A stretch of DNA of 64,000 nucleotides. Source: Anaerolineae bacterium. GTDB taxonomy: Bacteria; Chloroflexota; Anaerolineae; Promineifilales; Promineifilaceae. This document shows, piece by piece, positions 35,202-44,718 of this stretch; the stretch's first letter is position 1; the number at the start of each line of letters is the position of its first letter. The notes beneath the pieces were generated by a model that saw only the letters and a list, made by a program, of their open reading frames with translations, did no database searches and was not told the origin of the DNA. A program made the translations under genes and the position numbers. The stretch is from contig JAUIAP010000006.1 in NCBI GenBank assembly GCA_030425205.1, positions 225,338 to 289,337 on the forward strand, given 5' to 3'.

Positions 35202-35594
35202 ATGGACGGGTTTAATCTCTTCAACATTGGCTTTGGCGAATTGCTCTTTATCATGGTGCTGGCGGGTCTGGTGCTGGGGCCACAACGCATTCGCCAAATT
35301 GCTCGCTTGCTGGGGGAATGGACGGCAAAGCTTCAAAATATCTCGCGCCAATTTCGCAATCAGCTTAACTCAGAGTTAGATGCGGCCGACCGCGAAGACC
35401 TCAAAGGCGCAATGGATGACATCAAGGATTTGCGACGACAGGTGCAAGAGCTGCGGCGTGAATTAATTTCCAGCCCCAATTCGCTTTACAAAGAAGGGGA
35501 GCGGGCGTTTTATGGCAAAAGTGACGTTGGTGAGAACAGTATCGCTCCTGCCACCTTGCCAACGGTGCTTGATGTTGATGATGACCCTGAATGA
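35202..35594 (+). CDS. tatA: Twin-arginine translocase TatA/TatB-like subunit
   Basis: A 130-residue protein with the TatA/B architecture: a short N-terminus, GFGELLFIMVLAGLVLGPQR as membrane helix plus hinge, an amphipathic helix (IARLLGEWTAKLQNISRQF) and a charged tail. The Glu in the membrane helix and the length fit TatB at least as well as TatA, so the assignment within the pair is open. It lies 44 bases before tatC, and the two would form the minimal folded-protein export complex. Confidence 0.9.
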   Translation: MDGFNLFNIGFGELLFIMVLAGLVLGPQRIRQIARLLGEWTAKLQNISRQFRNQLNSELDAADREDLKGAMDDIKDLRRQVQELRRELISSPNSLYKEGERAFYGKSDVGENSIAPATLPTVLDVDDDPE

Positions 35595-35638
35595 CTTTAG
35601 GGAGCTTACTGCCTTAAAGAAATCTCGTTCCTGAGAAC

Positions 35639-36421
35639 ATGACCCAAAACGCACAAGATCTTCCCCCTCAAGCAGAAAACCAGATGGGCATTCTCGACCA
35701 CCTTAACGAACTGCGCATCTATGTGGTGCGGGCAGCGATTGGATTGTTTGTCGGCACTATCGTCGCATTTCTATTCACAAACTATATTTTTGAGTTTCTG
35801 CTCCAGTGTAACTATCCAGCCATTATTCTCGATGAGGCGGCAATTCAGGCTGCGTGTGGCAAGGTCATCACAACACGTCCAACTGAAAATATTGAGAATT
35901 TTCTGCGTGTTGCGTTTTTAGCAGGCGCAATGCTTTCGATGCCGTGGATCGTTTTTCAACTGTGGCGGTTTATTTCGCCGGGTCTGCATAAAAACGAACG
36001 TCGCTATGTCTACATCTTTGTACCTGCCATCACGCTGCTATTTGTTGGAGGCGTTGCGTTTGCGTGGGCGTTCTTAATGCCTCCCGCGCTCTTTTTCCTC
36101 AACACATTTCTGTCTGAAAATATCGAAATCAATTGGACAGTTGACAGTTATATCAGCTTTGTCACTGGTTTCTTGCTCTGGCTCGGTCTTGCCTTTGAGA
36201 TGCCACTCGTCTTTTACTTCTTGGCTAGATTCGGCTTGGTTTCGGCCCAGATGTTGCGCGAGAATTGGCGGTTTGCGGTTGTTGGAATTGCCGTACTGGC
36301 CGCCATCATCACGCCATCAATCGATCCCGTGACGATGTTGCTGACGATGATCCCATTAACCGTCTTGTATTTAGCGAGTATCGGTCTTTCCGCATTAGGC
36401 TATCGTCAATTCTTGAAATAG
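35639..36421 (+). CDS. tatC: Sec-independent translocase subunit TatC
   Basis: A 260-residue six-helix membrane protein that recognises twin-arginine signal peptides. The hallmark cytoplasmic N-terminal HLNELR motif is at residues about 18-23, and the first membrane helix starts near residue 30 (AAIGLFVGTIVAFLF). RFISPGLHKNERR is the conserved first cytoplasmic loop, and GLAFEMPLVFYFLARFG with ITPSIDPVTMLLTMIPL closes the family pattern. A hydrophilic loop with CNYPAIILDEAAIQAACGK lies outside. It is co-directional with the TatA/B gene upstream and a P450 gene 11 bases downstream. Confidence 0.96.
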   Translation: MTQNAQDLPPQAENQMGILDHLNELRIYVVRAAIGLFVGTIVAFLFTNYIFEFLLQCNYPAIILDEAAIQAACGKVITTRPTENIENFLRVAFLAGAMLSMPWIVFQLWRFISPGLHKNERRYVYIFVPAITLLFVGGVAFAWAFLMPPALFFLNTFLSENIEINWTVDSYISFVTGFLLWLGLAFEMPLVFYFLARFGLVSAQMLRENWRFAVVGIAVLAAIITPSIDPVTMLLTMIPLTVLYLASIGLSALGYRQFLK

Positions 36422-36432
36422 TTGTCATCTCA

Positions 36433-37755
36433 ATGGCAAATCTGACCATTTCCAAGCTCCGCTACTTTGCACAAGAAAACTTAGCCGATAGGCTGCGACG
36501 CGTCCATCGTGAGTATGGGGATGTCGTTTGGTTTCCACTACAGCGTTTTGTCTTGGTGAATGATGCCGAGATGATTGAGCGTGTGCTGGTGACCAATGCG
36601 CGCAACTATGGGAAGTCACAGGCGATGCGCGCGGCAAAAGTCTTGCTGGGCGATGGTCTACTGACGAATGAGGGGGATTTTTGGCGACAGCAGCGGCGAA
36701 TGATGCAACCCGCATTTCATCGCCGGCAAATTGGCCAGTTGACAAGGACGATGACCGACTGTATCGAGGAGATGTTGGCGGGTTGGCAAAATGGCGCAGT
36801 GATCAATGTTTCGGCCGATCTTTCCACCCTCACGCTCACAATCGTTGCCAAAGCCCTCTTCGGTTCTGCCATCTCGACAGACGAGGCTCAAAAAGTCTCA
36901 ACCGCCCTCGACTTTATGTTGAAGCTATTCCAGCAGCGGGCGATCCTGCCATTTGCATTCTTGAATCGACTGCCGTTACCGAGCAATCAATCGGCCGAAA
37001 ACCACATTAACACGCTCAACCAAATCATCTATCGCATCATCGGAGAACGCCGACAATCGGGGGAGATGGGGGATGACTTGCTCGGGATGTTGATGGCGGC
37101 ACAGGATGAGGAAAGCGGCATCGGCATGAGCGACAAACAGTTGCGCGATGAGGCGATGACGCTCTTTTTGGCAGGACACGAAACGACGGCAAGCCATCTA
37201 ACATGGACGCTTTGGCTGCTTGACCAGCATCCCAACACGTTGGATCGGGCGTTGGCGGAAATCAGTGCCGTCGTGGGAACGCGCACGCCAACGCTGGCCG
37301 ATGTTGGGCAGTTGACCTATTTGAGACAGGTGATCGACGAGTCGTTACGGATGTATCCACCGGGCTGGCTTTTCGGCCGAATTGCCCATGCGGACGATAC
37401 ACTCAACGGTGTGCAGATTCCCGCGGGAACCACTGTCCTGATCTCGGCATATCTGATGCATCACCATCCGCGCTATTGGGATCGGCCTGAGCAGTTTGAT
37501 CCTGATCGCTGGAAAACCGCCCCCTCTGACCCCAATTCTCAAAGATTGGCAGAGGAGCGGGCGCGATTCGCCTACTTTCCATTTGGCGGTGGCGCGCGCC
37601 TTTGCATCGGGAATCAATTCGCGCTACTTGAAAGTACGTTGACACTGACAATGATCTTGCAGCAATTTCGGCTGCGGTTTTTGGATGATCGGGTGGAAAA
37701 GATGGCATCGTTAACAATTCGGCCGAAAAGCGACCTATGGGCGCGGCTGGAATAG
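36433..37755 (+). CDS. Cytochrome P450
   Basis: A 440-residue soluble bacterial P450 monooxygenase. The I helix carries AGHETTASHLTW, the K helix ESLRMYPPGW with Glu and Arg of the E-x-x-R motif, and the heme loop FPFGGGARLCIGNQ with the proximal Cys. The PERF-like region reads FDPDRW. The substrate is unknown, and no ferredoxin or reductase gene is adjacent. The ATG at 36433 gives a normal N-terminus (MANLTISKLRYF); longer frames run into tatC. The 11-base gap from tatC suggests co-transcription without a functional link. Four TCGGCCGA octamers lie in this gene. Confidence 0.93.
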   Translation: MANLTISKLRYFAQENLADRLRRVHREYGDVVWFPLQRFVLVNDAEMIERVLVTNARNYGKSQAMRAAKVLLGDGLLTNEGDFWRQQRRMMQPAFHRRQIGQLTRTMTDCIEEMLAGWQNGAVINVSADLSTLTLTIVAKALFGSAISTDEAQKVSTALDFMLKLFQQRAILPFAFLNRLPLPSNQSAENHINTLNQIIYRIIGERRQSGEMGDDLLGMLMAAQDEESGIGMSDKQLRDEAMTLFLAGHETTASHLTWTLWLLDQHPNTLDRALAEISAVVGTRTPTLADVGQLTYLRQVIDESLRMYPPGWLFGRIAHADDTLNGVQIPAGTTVLISAYLMHHHPRYWDRPEQFDPDRWKTAPSDPNSQRLAEERARFAYFPFGGGARLCIGNQFALLESTLTLTMILQQFRLRFLDDRVEKMASLTIRPKSDLWARLE

Positions 37756-37792
37756 GTGAATACCCTTTGGACTTACACATGTAAGAAATCTA

Positions 37793-37858
37793 GCCACGAA
37801 TTACACGAATTTCACGAACAAAATTGCCCAATTCGTGTAATTTGTGTCAATTCGTGGC
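37793..37858. repeat. Intergenic inverted repeat made of CACGAATTA-type units
   Basis: Left arm 37793-37818 (starting GCCACGAATTACACG) and right arm 37830-37858 (ending CAATTCGTGGC) are complementary apart from a one-base shift and a few mismatches. Both are quasi-tandem repeats of ACGAATTTCACGAATTAC type. It lies after the P450 gene and before the threonine aldolase gene. Confidence 0.75.
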
Positions 37859-38022
37859 AACAAATCAACCGAGTGCTAAAGTCCTGAACCTGCTCACTGA
37901 GTCAGCCAAATTATTCACTGTCAACAAGCCATTTTTGCCCTATACTTCTGTCAACTGTGCTACAGTGTGCTGTATTGCCGTTGATAGCGTTTATGAAAAA
38001 TTCACCTACAATGAGATTGTCC

Positions 38023-39102
38023 ATGAACAAGATTGATTTTCGCTCCGACACAGTCACGTGGCCCACTGCAACAATGCGCGATGCGATGCGCCTCGCTGAA
38101 GTGGGCGATGACGTATATGGCGAAGACCCCACCGTAAACGAATTACAAGCGCTCGCGGCCAATACGCTTGGTAAAGAGGCTGGCCTGTTTGTTGCCAGTG
38201 GCTCACAAGGTAACTTGGTGAGTCTGTTAGCGGCCGCAGGGCGTGGTGATGAGGCCATTGTTGGGGAGGCAAATCACACCTATAACTGGGAAGCAGGCGG
38301 GATGGCTGTGTTGGGCGGCATTGTGCCACGAGTGCTGGCCGTTGATGAAATCGGTCGAATGTCCCTCGCCCAAATTCGCGCCGCAATCCGTCCTGATGAT
38401 GCCCACCTGCCGACCAGCCGTCTTATCCTACTTGAAAACACGGCTGGCGGATGCTACGGTGCAGCCATTCCACTCGACTACTTCGCCGCTGTGCGCGAGA
38501 TTGCCGACGAGCATGGTCTCCACGTGCATCTCGACGGCGCGCGCCTCTTTAATGCGGCAACCAAATTAGGCGTTCCCGCGCGTGACATTACCCAATACGT
38601 CGATTCGGTCACATTTTGTTTAAGCAAAGGGTTATGTGCGCCAGTGGGTTCTGTGGTTTGTGGATCGGCCGAATTTATCCATGCCGCCCATCGCGCACGC
38701 AAGCTCGTCGGTGGAGGAATGCGCCAAGCGGGAATTGTTGCCGCCGCTGGCATTGTCGCCCTTGAGGAGATGACGGAACGCCTGCACAAAGACCACGCCA
38801 ATGCTGCCCGTCTTGCTGCCGGTCTCGCCCAAATCGACGGGATCAAAGTCGAACCAGTTCACACAAACATGGTTTTTTTCACCTTGCACGACGACGTAAC
38901 GTTAAACGCAGACGCAATCGCCCAACAACTGCGTGAACAACACAATATCTGGATTGGCGCACGCTCTGCACGCGCATTCCGCGCTGTGACCCACTATTGG
39001 GTTGACGAGGAGGCGGTTGATCTGTTGTTGAAGGGTCTTGAACAAATTCTGAGTGAACCAGCTGCCGTCAATCATGAACAACAGGTGGGCTACTATGGTT
39101 GA
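38023..39102 (+). CDS. ltaE: Low-specificity L-threonine aldolase
   Basis: A 359-residue PLP enzyme that splits threonine or allo-threonine into glycine and acetaldehyde. Its N-terminus KIDFRSDTVTWPTATMRDAM and VGDDVYGEDPTVNELQ are family signatures. Others are GSQGNLVSLLA, LENTAGGCYGAAIPLD, and HVHLDGARLFNAATKLG. The PLP-Lys lies in TFCLSKGLCAPVGSVVCG. The ATG at 38023 (MNKIDF) is chosen; ATG at 38011 is also in frame. No ribosome binding site is seen. A TACAAT box at 38007-38012 could make the message nearly leaderless, but its partner TTGATA is 20 bases away. The gene overlaps the GNAT gene. Confidence 0.93.
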   Translation: MNKIDFRSDTVTWPTATMRDAMRLAEVGDDVYGEDPTVNELQALAANTLGKEAGLFVASGSQGNLVSLLAAAGRGDEAIVGEANHTYNWEAGGMAVLGGIVPRVLAVDEIGRMSLAQIRAAIRPDDAHLPTSRLILLENTAGGCYGAAIPLDYFAAVREIADEHGLHVHLDGARLFNAATKLGVPARDITQYVDSVTFCLSKGLCAPVGSVVCGSAEFIHAAHRARKLVGGGMRQAGIVAAAGIVALEEMTERLHKDHANAARLAAGLAQIDGIKVEPVHTNMVFFTLHDDVTLNADAIAQQLREQHNIWIGARSARAFRAVTHYWVDEEAVDLLLKGLEQILSEPAAVNHEQQVGYYG

Positions 39103-39580
39103 AATTCGGCCGATTCATAAAGACGATTATGACCCACTCGTTGCGCTAACCTTATTAGCTTTTGAGCCAATTTTTGACTCCTTCGCCACAATCATGGAGC
39201 CACCAATTTTTGACGGCATCTATCCTGACTGGCGCAAAACACAACAAGGGGAGATCGATAACGCCTACAATAATCCAAAGGTTTCGTCATGGGTTGCCGT
39301 CTTGGATGGAACGGTTGTCGGTCTGATCATTTATGAGCTACACCATGATCATCAATGGGGTGAGATAAACTTTCTTGTTGTCCATCCCGACCATCAAAAC
39401 GACGGGGTTGGCACAGCATTAAACAATTTTGCTCTCGAAAAGATGCGTGAGGCGGGCATGAAACGGGCCGAAGTCGGCACAGGTGCTGATCCAGCCCATG
39501 CTCCTGCGCGACATGCCTATGAGAAAGTTGGATTTAAGCCGTTTCCGCATGTGCATTACTACAAGGTGTTGGACAATTAA
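39095..39580 (+). CDS. GNAT-family N-acetyltransferase
   Basis: A 161-residue acetyltransferase. The acetyl-CoA-binding motif A is about LVVHPDHQNDGVGTALNNFA (residues 90-109). The C-terminal RHAYEKVGFKPFPHVHYYKV is the typical end of the fold, and EIRPIHKDDYDPLVALTLLA the typical start. The substrate is unknown. The ATG at 39095 overlaps the threonine aldolase stop by eight bases, so translation is likely coupled. Confidence 0.85.
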   Translation: MVEIRPIHKDDYDPLVALTLLAFEPIFDSFATIMEPPIFDGIYPDWRKTQQGEIDNAYNNPKVSSWVAVLDGTVVGLIIYELHHDHQWGEINFLVVHPDHQNDGVGTALNNFALEKMREAGMKRAEVGTGADPAHAPARHAYEKVGFKPFPHVHYYKVLDN

Positions 39581-39610
39581 ACTGACAACTGTTCGCTAAC
39601 TTACTGAAAC

Positions 39611-42600
39611 ATGTCCGAATTTGACGCTGGCACAATCATCAGCCACTACCGCATTGAAAACCTGATCGGTTCAGGCGGGATGGGGACTGTCTACAAGGCT
39701 TTTGACTTAAACCTTGAAAGACACGTCGCCCTTAAGTTGATGCACCCACAAATCGCCAGCGTGCGCGAGTTCCGCGAACGGCTAAAAAATGAGGCGCGCG
39801 CGGCAGCCAATCTCGATCACCCCTCTATTGTCCAAATCTATAATTTTAACGAGACAGAAGATGGCAACCTGTTTGTGGCCATGGAGTATTTGCGCGACGG
39901 AAGCTTGCGTGAACATCTACAGCGCACGCGCGCACGCGGCGCCTTTCTCGATATTGCGCTGGCATTGCAAATCACGATAGAGATTGCCGAAGCACTCGAC
40001 CATGCCCATCACGCACAGGGGCAACAGGTCATCCATCGTGATGTGAAGCCCGGCAACATTATTCTCAAGCGGCTGGAGCGATCTGAAAAGGCTGGATTTG
40101 CGCCATTTCGCGCAGTGCTGACCGATTTTGGACTAGTGCAAGTTATCAACTCGGCGCGTGTCACCAACATGGGCATCACAATGGGGACGCCGCTATACAT
40201 GTCGCCTGAGCAGTGTGAAGGGCTTGACCTCGATGGCCGCAGCGATCTCTATTCGTTGGGAGTCGTCTTCTATGAGATGCTAGCGGGACGACCGCCCTTT
40301 AACTTTAGTTCCCTTTCGCAAGCGATTTCAGCCCATGTGCGTGAACGTTATCCCAATCCGATCCGCGATTATCGCCCCGATATGCCACCGCTGCTAGAAG
40401 CGTTGGTGGCGCAGGCGATGGAAAAAGATCCAAACAAACGTTTCCGCACGGGTAAGGCGATGGCGGATGCACTGCGGGCGGCATTTTTCTCGATTTCAGA
40501 TACACCTACGCGCTTTTGGCACAGCAAGTCGTTGGAGGAAACGGGCACGCTCGCACTTTCCCCGCCCGATGAGCAGACCGAGCTAGTGATTCGCAGCCTA
40601 GACGCGGAAGGGCATGTGCATGTGGTCGATCGCTATCCGCTGAATGACGCGATTTATAAGATCGGCCGAAAAGACGACAACAGCATTGTGCTTGGCGATG
40701 ACGCCGTTTCGCGCCATCATGCCCAGCTCGAACATACCCCCGCTGGCTGGATCATCCGTGCAAGGTCGAGCGTCAACGGCACGTTCTTAAATGGCCGACG
40801 CTTGCGCCCCGATGAGCCGATGATCCTCAAACCCGGCGAACCGATCCGCATGGGGCCCTATGAACTGTGGATCAATACACCGCAGACCCCGATTGCAGAG
40901 CCAGAACCCGGCGAAGCAGTTACGTTTAGCCCGGCCGAACCCTTCTTGACGCAAGAGCCGCTAACGGAGCCGCCACCGGTCACACGTGAGCGCGTGCGCC
41001 AGCCATTCGGACTATTTTTGGATCGGGATTCGGCCGAAGTTGATCCCGGTCAAACGATTGAGTTTGTCGCCGAAGTGGTTAATCGCACCGATGCATCAGA
41101 TCGGGTTCGCCTCGACATACAGGGGATTTCCGCCAGTTGGGTCGAGTTACCTCGCTTTGCAACCGTTGAGGCAGGTGAACGGATCGAGCTACCATTTTCG
41201 ATTCGTCCGCCAAGATCGGCCGATGTTGAACACGGCATCTACACCATTGATGTTGCGCTCATCTCACAGCACCATCCCGATGCCGATGTCGTCGTTGAGT
41301 CACGACTAACGGTGCGCCCCTTTGAATCATTTGAAACCTCGCTTGCACCTCGCACCTTTGACCTGCCAGAGACGATTGAAGTCAATATTCTCAACAAAGG
41401 CAATGCCAGCGCGACTTACAGCGTGACGGCACGCGAATCGGATGGACTGATTGCGTTCACAGGCGAAACGGGTCGTGTGCGCGTTGAGCCCAATCAAACG
41501 GTCACGGTACAGATGTTGGTTGAAGGGCAAAGTGGTGTGTTGGGTAGGGGCGCCAGTGAAATCCCATTTGAAATTGATGTGCGGGCTGAAAGTGGTGGCG
41601 TACAAACGCTCCATGGAACCGCCCAGCAGGGACGTGGGGTAATGGGCTATTTGCTCCCTGCCGTATTGACGGTTTTGGGTATCGCACTCTTGGCCGCCTG
41701 CTTGATGTTTAGTGGACGGATGTTGGAATCCATAAACGTGCGTGGCGCAACGCCGACACGCCGCAGCGCGTTTGCAGCGGCGGCAACCAACACGCCCGAT
41801 TCTGGCGGTGTGCCGACAATTCTTGCAACCGCTCCATTGACTGGCACGCTCACCAGTGGCGATCCGAATGATCCCGATGGGGATGGCTTGAGCAATGAAC
41901 AGGAGCGACTACTTGGCACAGACCCGAACAATCGTGATAGCGATGGGGATGGCCTGAGCGATGGCGAAGAGCTTGGGGTGACGGCAACCGATCCGAATAA
42001 AACGGATACAGACAATGATGGGCTGAGCGATTGGGCGGAAGTCAACACGACGCGCACCAATCCACGCAACTCTGACACAGACGGCGATGGCATCAGCGAT
42101 GGAGTCGAGTTGACCAACGGGACAAACCCCCTTGTATCGAACAATACCGCTCCCACCAATACGCCGCTGGCTCCCCTGCCAACTAGCGTTTTGCCGACAA
42201 ACACGGCCATCGTTGTCACACCGACACCGCTGCCCGTCACTAACACGCCTGTTATCATCGTTGCATCACCAACCAATACGCCAATTGTCGTCACACCAAC
42301 GCCGCTGCCCGCTACCAACACGCCTGTTATCGTCACGCCAACCAATACACCGATCATTGTCGTGCCAACCGACACGCCCAATTCATATCCCGGCCCAACA
42401 AACACTCCCTTCCTCACCGTTGCGCCCCCCGCATCGGCCACGCCAACGACGCCCTTAGCGACAAAAACCCCGACTCCCGTCACACCGACGTCAACGACGG
42501 ACGCAGTCACACCGACCAATGTGCCGATTCCCCCAACACAGACGTTGCCGACGCAATCGCTGATCTGTCAGCCACTTGCACCGGCGATTGATGGCGTGAT

Positions 42601-43102
42601 CACAGGAGGAGAGTGGGACAATGCGAGCGTGGGTTCGATGTCTGTTGATGCGTTATCGGGAGCTGATCTGTTTGGGTTTACAGATGGGAACATGCTCTAT
42701 TTTGCATTCGAAGTGGCAGACGACACCAATGAGGGAACTGACTCGGTGCGTCTCTACTTAGATTTAAATGCGAATGGAGGTGATCCTGATTCGGCCGATC
42801 GCCAACTGCTCGTCGGACGCGACGGGGTTCAGCAGTTTTCGCTTGGCAGTGGCACAAACAGCGATGGCAATACATGGACATTGGGTTCCGTTCCAGACGA
42901 TTGGGAAATCTCGGCCGTTGCTGATGATGGAGTTATTTGGTCGGTTGAAATTGGTGTGCCAACGAGCGATACAAGCGCAGCGTTTGGCATGATGGGCGAA
43001 ACACTTTTCACCAACACAGGATTAGCCGCCTACCCATCTGGCGCAGTTGGTAGTACGCTTTCAACGTGGCGTTTTTCACAGCCACAAGCTCCCTGTCCGT
43101 AA
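39611..43102 (+). CDS. Ser/Thr protein kinase with FHA and extracellular adhesive/CBM9-like domains
   Basis: A 1163-residue membrane receptor kinase. The PknB-like kinase domain (about 13-290) has the G loop IGSGGMGTVY, Lys42, HRDVKPGN (Asp144) and DFGLV (Asp172). An FHA domain (about 345-425) reads IGRKDDNSIVLGDDAVSRHH and NGTFLNGR. A beta-sandwich region (about 460-660) resembles membrane-linked Ig-like or COG1470 modules. One transmembrane helix lies at about 679-702. Outside, thrombospondin type 3 Ca-binding repeats (about 750-845: DPDGDGLSNEQE, DSDGDGLSDGEE, DTDNDGLSDWAE) lead to a Thr/Pro-rich stalk with near-duplicate VTPTPLPxTNTP units. A C-terminal CBM9/DOMON-like domain (about 985-1160) follows. 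It likely couples an extracellular carbohydrate or redox signal to protein phosphorylation (inference). Confidence 0.92.
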   Translation: MSEFDAGTIISHYRIENLIGSGGMGTVYKAFDLNLERHVALKLMHPQIASVREFRERLKNEARAAANLDHPSIVQIYNFNETEDGNLFVAMEYLRDGSLREHLQRTRARGAFLDIALALQITIEIAEALDHAHHAQGQQVIHRDVKPGNIILKRLERSEKAGFAPFRAVLTDFGLVQVINSARVTNMGITMGTPLYMSPEQCEGLDLDGRSDLYSLGVVFYEMLAGRPPFNFSSLSQAISAHVRERYPNPIRDYRPDMPPLLEALVAQAMEKDPNKRFRTGKAMADALRAAFFSISDTPTRFWHSKSLEETGTLALSPPDEQTELVIRSLDAEGHVHVVDRYPLNDAIYKIGRKDDNSIVLGDDAVSRHHAQLEHTPAGWIIRARSSVNGTFLNGRRLRPDEPMILKPGEPIRMGPYELWINTPQTPIAEPEPGEAVTFSPAEPFLTQEPLTEPPPVTRERVRQPFGLFLDRDSAEVDPGQTIEFVAEVVNRTDASDRVRLDIQGISASWVELPRFATVEAGERIELPFSIRPPRSADVEHGIYTIDVALISQHHPDADVVVESRLTVRPFESFETSLAPRTFDLPETIEVNILNKGNASATYSVTARESDGLIAFTGETGRVRVEPNQTVTVQMLVEGQSGVLGRGASEIPFEIDVRAESGGVQTLHGTAQQGRGVMGYLLPAVLTVLGIALLAACLMFSGRMLESINVRGATPTRRSAFAAAATNTPDSGGVPTILATAPLTGTLTSGDPNDPDGDGLSNEQERLLGTDPNNRDSDGDGLSDGEELGVTATDPNKTDTDNDGLSDWAEVNTTRTNPRNSDTDGDGISDGVELTNGTNPLVSNNTAPTNTPLAPLPTSVLPTNTAIVVTPTPLPVTNTPVIIVASPTNTPIVVTPTPLPATNTPVIVTPTNTPIIVVPTDTPNSYPGPTNTPFLTVAPPASATPTTPLATKTPTPVTPTSTTDAVTPTNVPIPPTQTLPTQSLICQPLAPAIDGVITGGEWDNASVGSMSVDALSGADLFGFTDGNMLYFAFEVADDTNEGTDSVRLYLDLNANGGDPDSADRQLLVGRDGVQQFSLGSGTNSDGNTWTLGSVPDDWEISAVADDGVIWSVEIGVPTSDTSAAFGMMGETLFTNTGLAAYPSGAVGSTLSTWRFSQPQAPCP

Positions 43103-43164
43103 AAACTTTTGGTCTTGCTAGGTCTGCAATTACAACAATCAATACTTTATTCAAGGAGTAGACT

Positions 43165-43866
43165 ATGTTTAGTTTTGATAACATGCAGATACCAGTCGCG
43201 CACCGTGAAGTCGAGGCAACACTCCGACCAAAATGGCAACAACTCTGCAAACAACTTGGCGTAGACGCCGCCCAGACAGCAACCATCTATCGCAATCTCA
43301 TCGCGCAATACACAGGTGAAACGCGCCATTATCACGATTTACAACACATCGCCGACGTATTGGCGGTGGCAGAAGCGCTTTCGGACGAGATCGAAAATGC
43401 TGCGGCAGTGCAGCTGGCGATTTGGTTCCACGATGTTGTGTATGAGACGGATGGCAACCAAGACAATGAGCTGTTGAGTGCGGATTACGCTGTACGCGAG
43501 ATGAGCCGCGTTGGTGTGTCAGATGATCTGCTTAATACCGTTCATGCCTTGATTCTCGACACCAAGCATCAGGCGCGACCAGAGACACAAGATGGGTGTG
43601 TGATTGTCGATGCCGACCTTTCAACATTTGCAGTCGATCGAGAGCAGTTTGATCGACATTCGGCCGATGTGCGGCGTGAATTTTGGCACGTCGATCCTGA
43701 GCTTTATTGCAATAGCCGCATTGCTCTACTCAAAAGCATGTTAAATCGCGATCCGCTCTACTACACACAAACTATGCACGAGCGTTACACCAGCATGGCT
43801 CACGCTAACTTGCAACATGCAATTGAACAGTTGGAGCGCGGAGACTTGAGTTTTACCTCTGGCTAG
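43165..43866 (+). CDS. HD-superfamily metal-dependent phosphohydrolase
   Basis: A 233-residue cytosolic protein of the COG4339 type. The metal site reads RHYHDLQHIADVL (about residue 53), AIWFHDVVYE with the HD pair at about 91-92, and NELLSADYAVREM; a later Asp in VIVDADLSTFA probably completes the site. Such proteins are annotated as predicted HD phosphohydrolases without a defined substrate. The ATG at 43165 follows AAGGAG. It lies 62 bases after the receptor kinase gene on the same strand. Confidence 0.85.
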   Translation: MFSFDNMQIPVAHREVEATLRPKWQQLCKQLGVDAAQTATIYRNLIAQYTGETRHYHDLQHIADVLAVAEALSDEIENAAAVQLAIWFHDVVYETDGNQDNELLSADYAVREMSRVGVSDDLLNTVHALILDTKHQARPETQDGCVIVDADLSTFAVDREQFDRHSADVRREFWHVDPELYCNSRIALLKSMLNRDPLYYTQTMHERYTSMAHANLQHAIEQLERGDLSFTSG

Positions 43867-43877
43867 ACAACCATACC

Positions 43878-44699
43878 CTACTGCCCCGCTGCGACAAACT
43901 CGCGCACCGTCGCCAGTGGGCTTTTGCTTTTGACAAGTGTTTCGCCGACGAGAATCGCGTTGACGCCAATAATTCGCATCGTGCGCACATCATCGGCCGA
44001 TTGCAGACCGCTCTCCCCTACCGCCAATATCTCCTCAGGAATTAGCTCTCGCAAGCGGCGCGTATTCTCAAAATCGACCTCAAACGTCTGTAAATTGCGA
44101 TTATTGACGCCAACGATACGTGGTTTAACTTCCAACGCACGCTCAAGCTCTGCTTGTGAATGGACTTCAACCAGCGCATTCATCCCCAAACTATGCGTAA
44201 GGTCGAGTAGCTCTTGCATCTGATTTGTGCTCAACACCGCGGCAATCAATAGGATCGCGTCTGCACCAGCCGCACGTGCTTCAAAGACGTGATAGGGATC
44301 GAAGGTGAAATCTTTGCGCAGGATAGGAATTCCCGCCTCGAAAGTCGCCTCACGCACGTCGCGCAAATCGGTCAAACTGCCTTGAAAATGTCGCGCATCG
44401 GTCAGTACAGAAATGGCAGCAGCACCACCACGCACATACCGCTTTGCCAACCGCACGGGATCATAATCACGCACGATCAACCCTTTGCTGGGGGAGGCTT
44501 TTTTACATTCTGCAATCAGTGACACCCCATCTTTAGCGAGGGCAGCATAAAAATCGAACGGAGGTGGCATGATCGTCGCAAATGCTTGCACATCGCGTAT
44601 TGGCACTTCGCGCTTAATTTTCGGCAACTGCTCTCGATGGTAGCGCATGATTTCATCGAGTATTTTTCCGCGTGATTTTGCTATTTTTGGAACGCTCAT
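43878..44699 (-). CDS. trpC: Indole-3-glycerol phosphate synthase
   Basis: A 273-residue TIM-barrel enzyme of tryptophan synthesis that cyclises carboxyphenylaminodeoxyribulose phosphate with loss of CO2. Diagnostic segments are LIAECKKASPSKGLI (catalytic Lys), ISVLTDARHFQGSL, PILRKDFTFDPYHVFEARA (catalytic Lys), VEVHSQAELERAL, GVNNRNLQTFEVD, AVGESGL and ILVGETLVKS. It is alone: no other trp gene is in the window. The gene follows the korBA operon on the same strand after a hairpin terminator, and its 3' end faces the HD gene. Confidence 0.96.
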   Translation of the reverse strand: MSVPKIAKSRGKILDEIMRYHREQLPKIKREVPIRDVQAFATIMPPPFDFYAALAKDGVSLIAECKKASPSKGLIVRDYDPVRLAKRYVRGGAAAISVLTDARHFQGSLTDLRDVREATFEAGIPILRKDFTFDPYHVFEARAAGADAILLIAAVLSTNQMQELLDLTHSLGMNALVEVHSQAELERALEVKPRIVGVNNRNLQTFEVDFENTRRLRELIPEEILAVGESGLQSADDVRTMRIIGVNAILVGETLVKSKSPLATVREFVAAGQ

Positions 44700-44718
44700 G
44701 TTTAGGTATTAAAACATA

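Noticed and set aside
42130..42480. Direct repeats of about 40 bases at regular intervals, CRISPR-like at first sight
   Set aside because: They encode the Thr/Pro-rich stalk of the receptor kinase (VTPTPLPxTNTP units) in an open frame and are not separated by unique spacers of constant length.
41647..42519. A 290-codon Gly/Val-rich frame antisense to the kinase gene
   Set aside because: It mirrors the Thr/Pro and Asp-rich repeats of the sense strand; composition is explained entirely by them.
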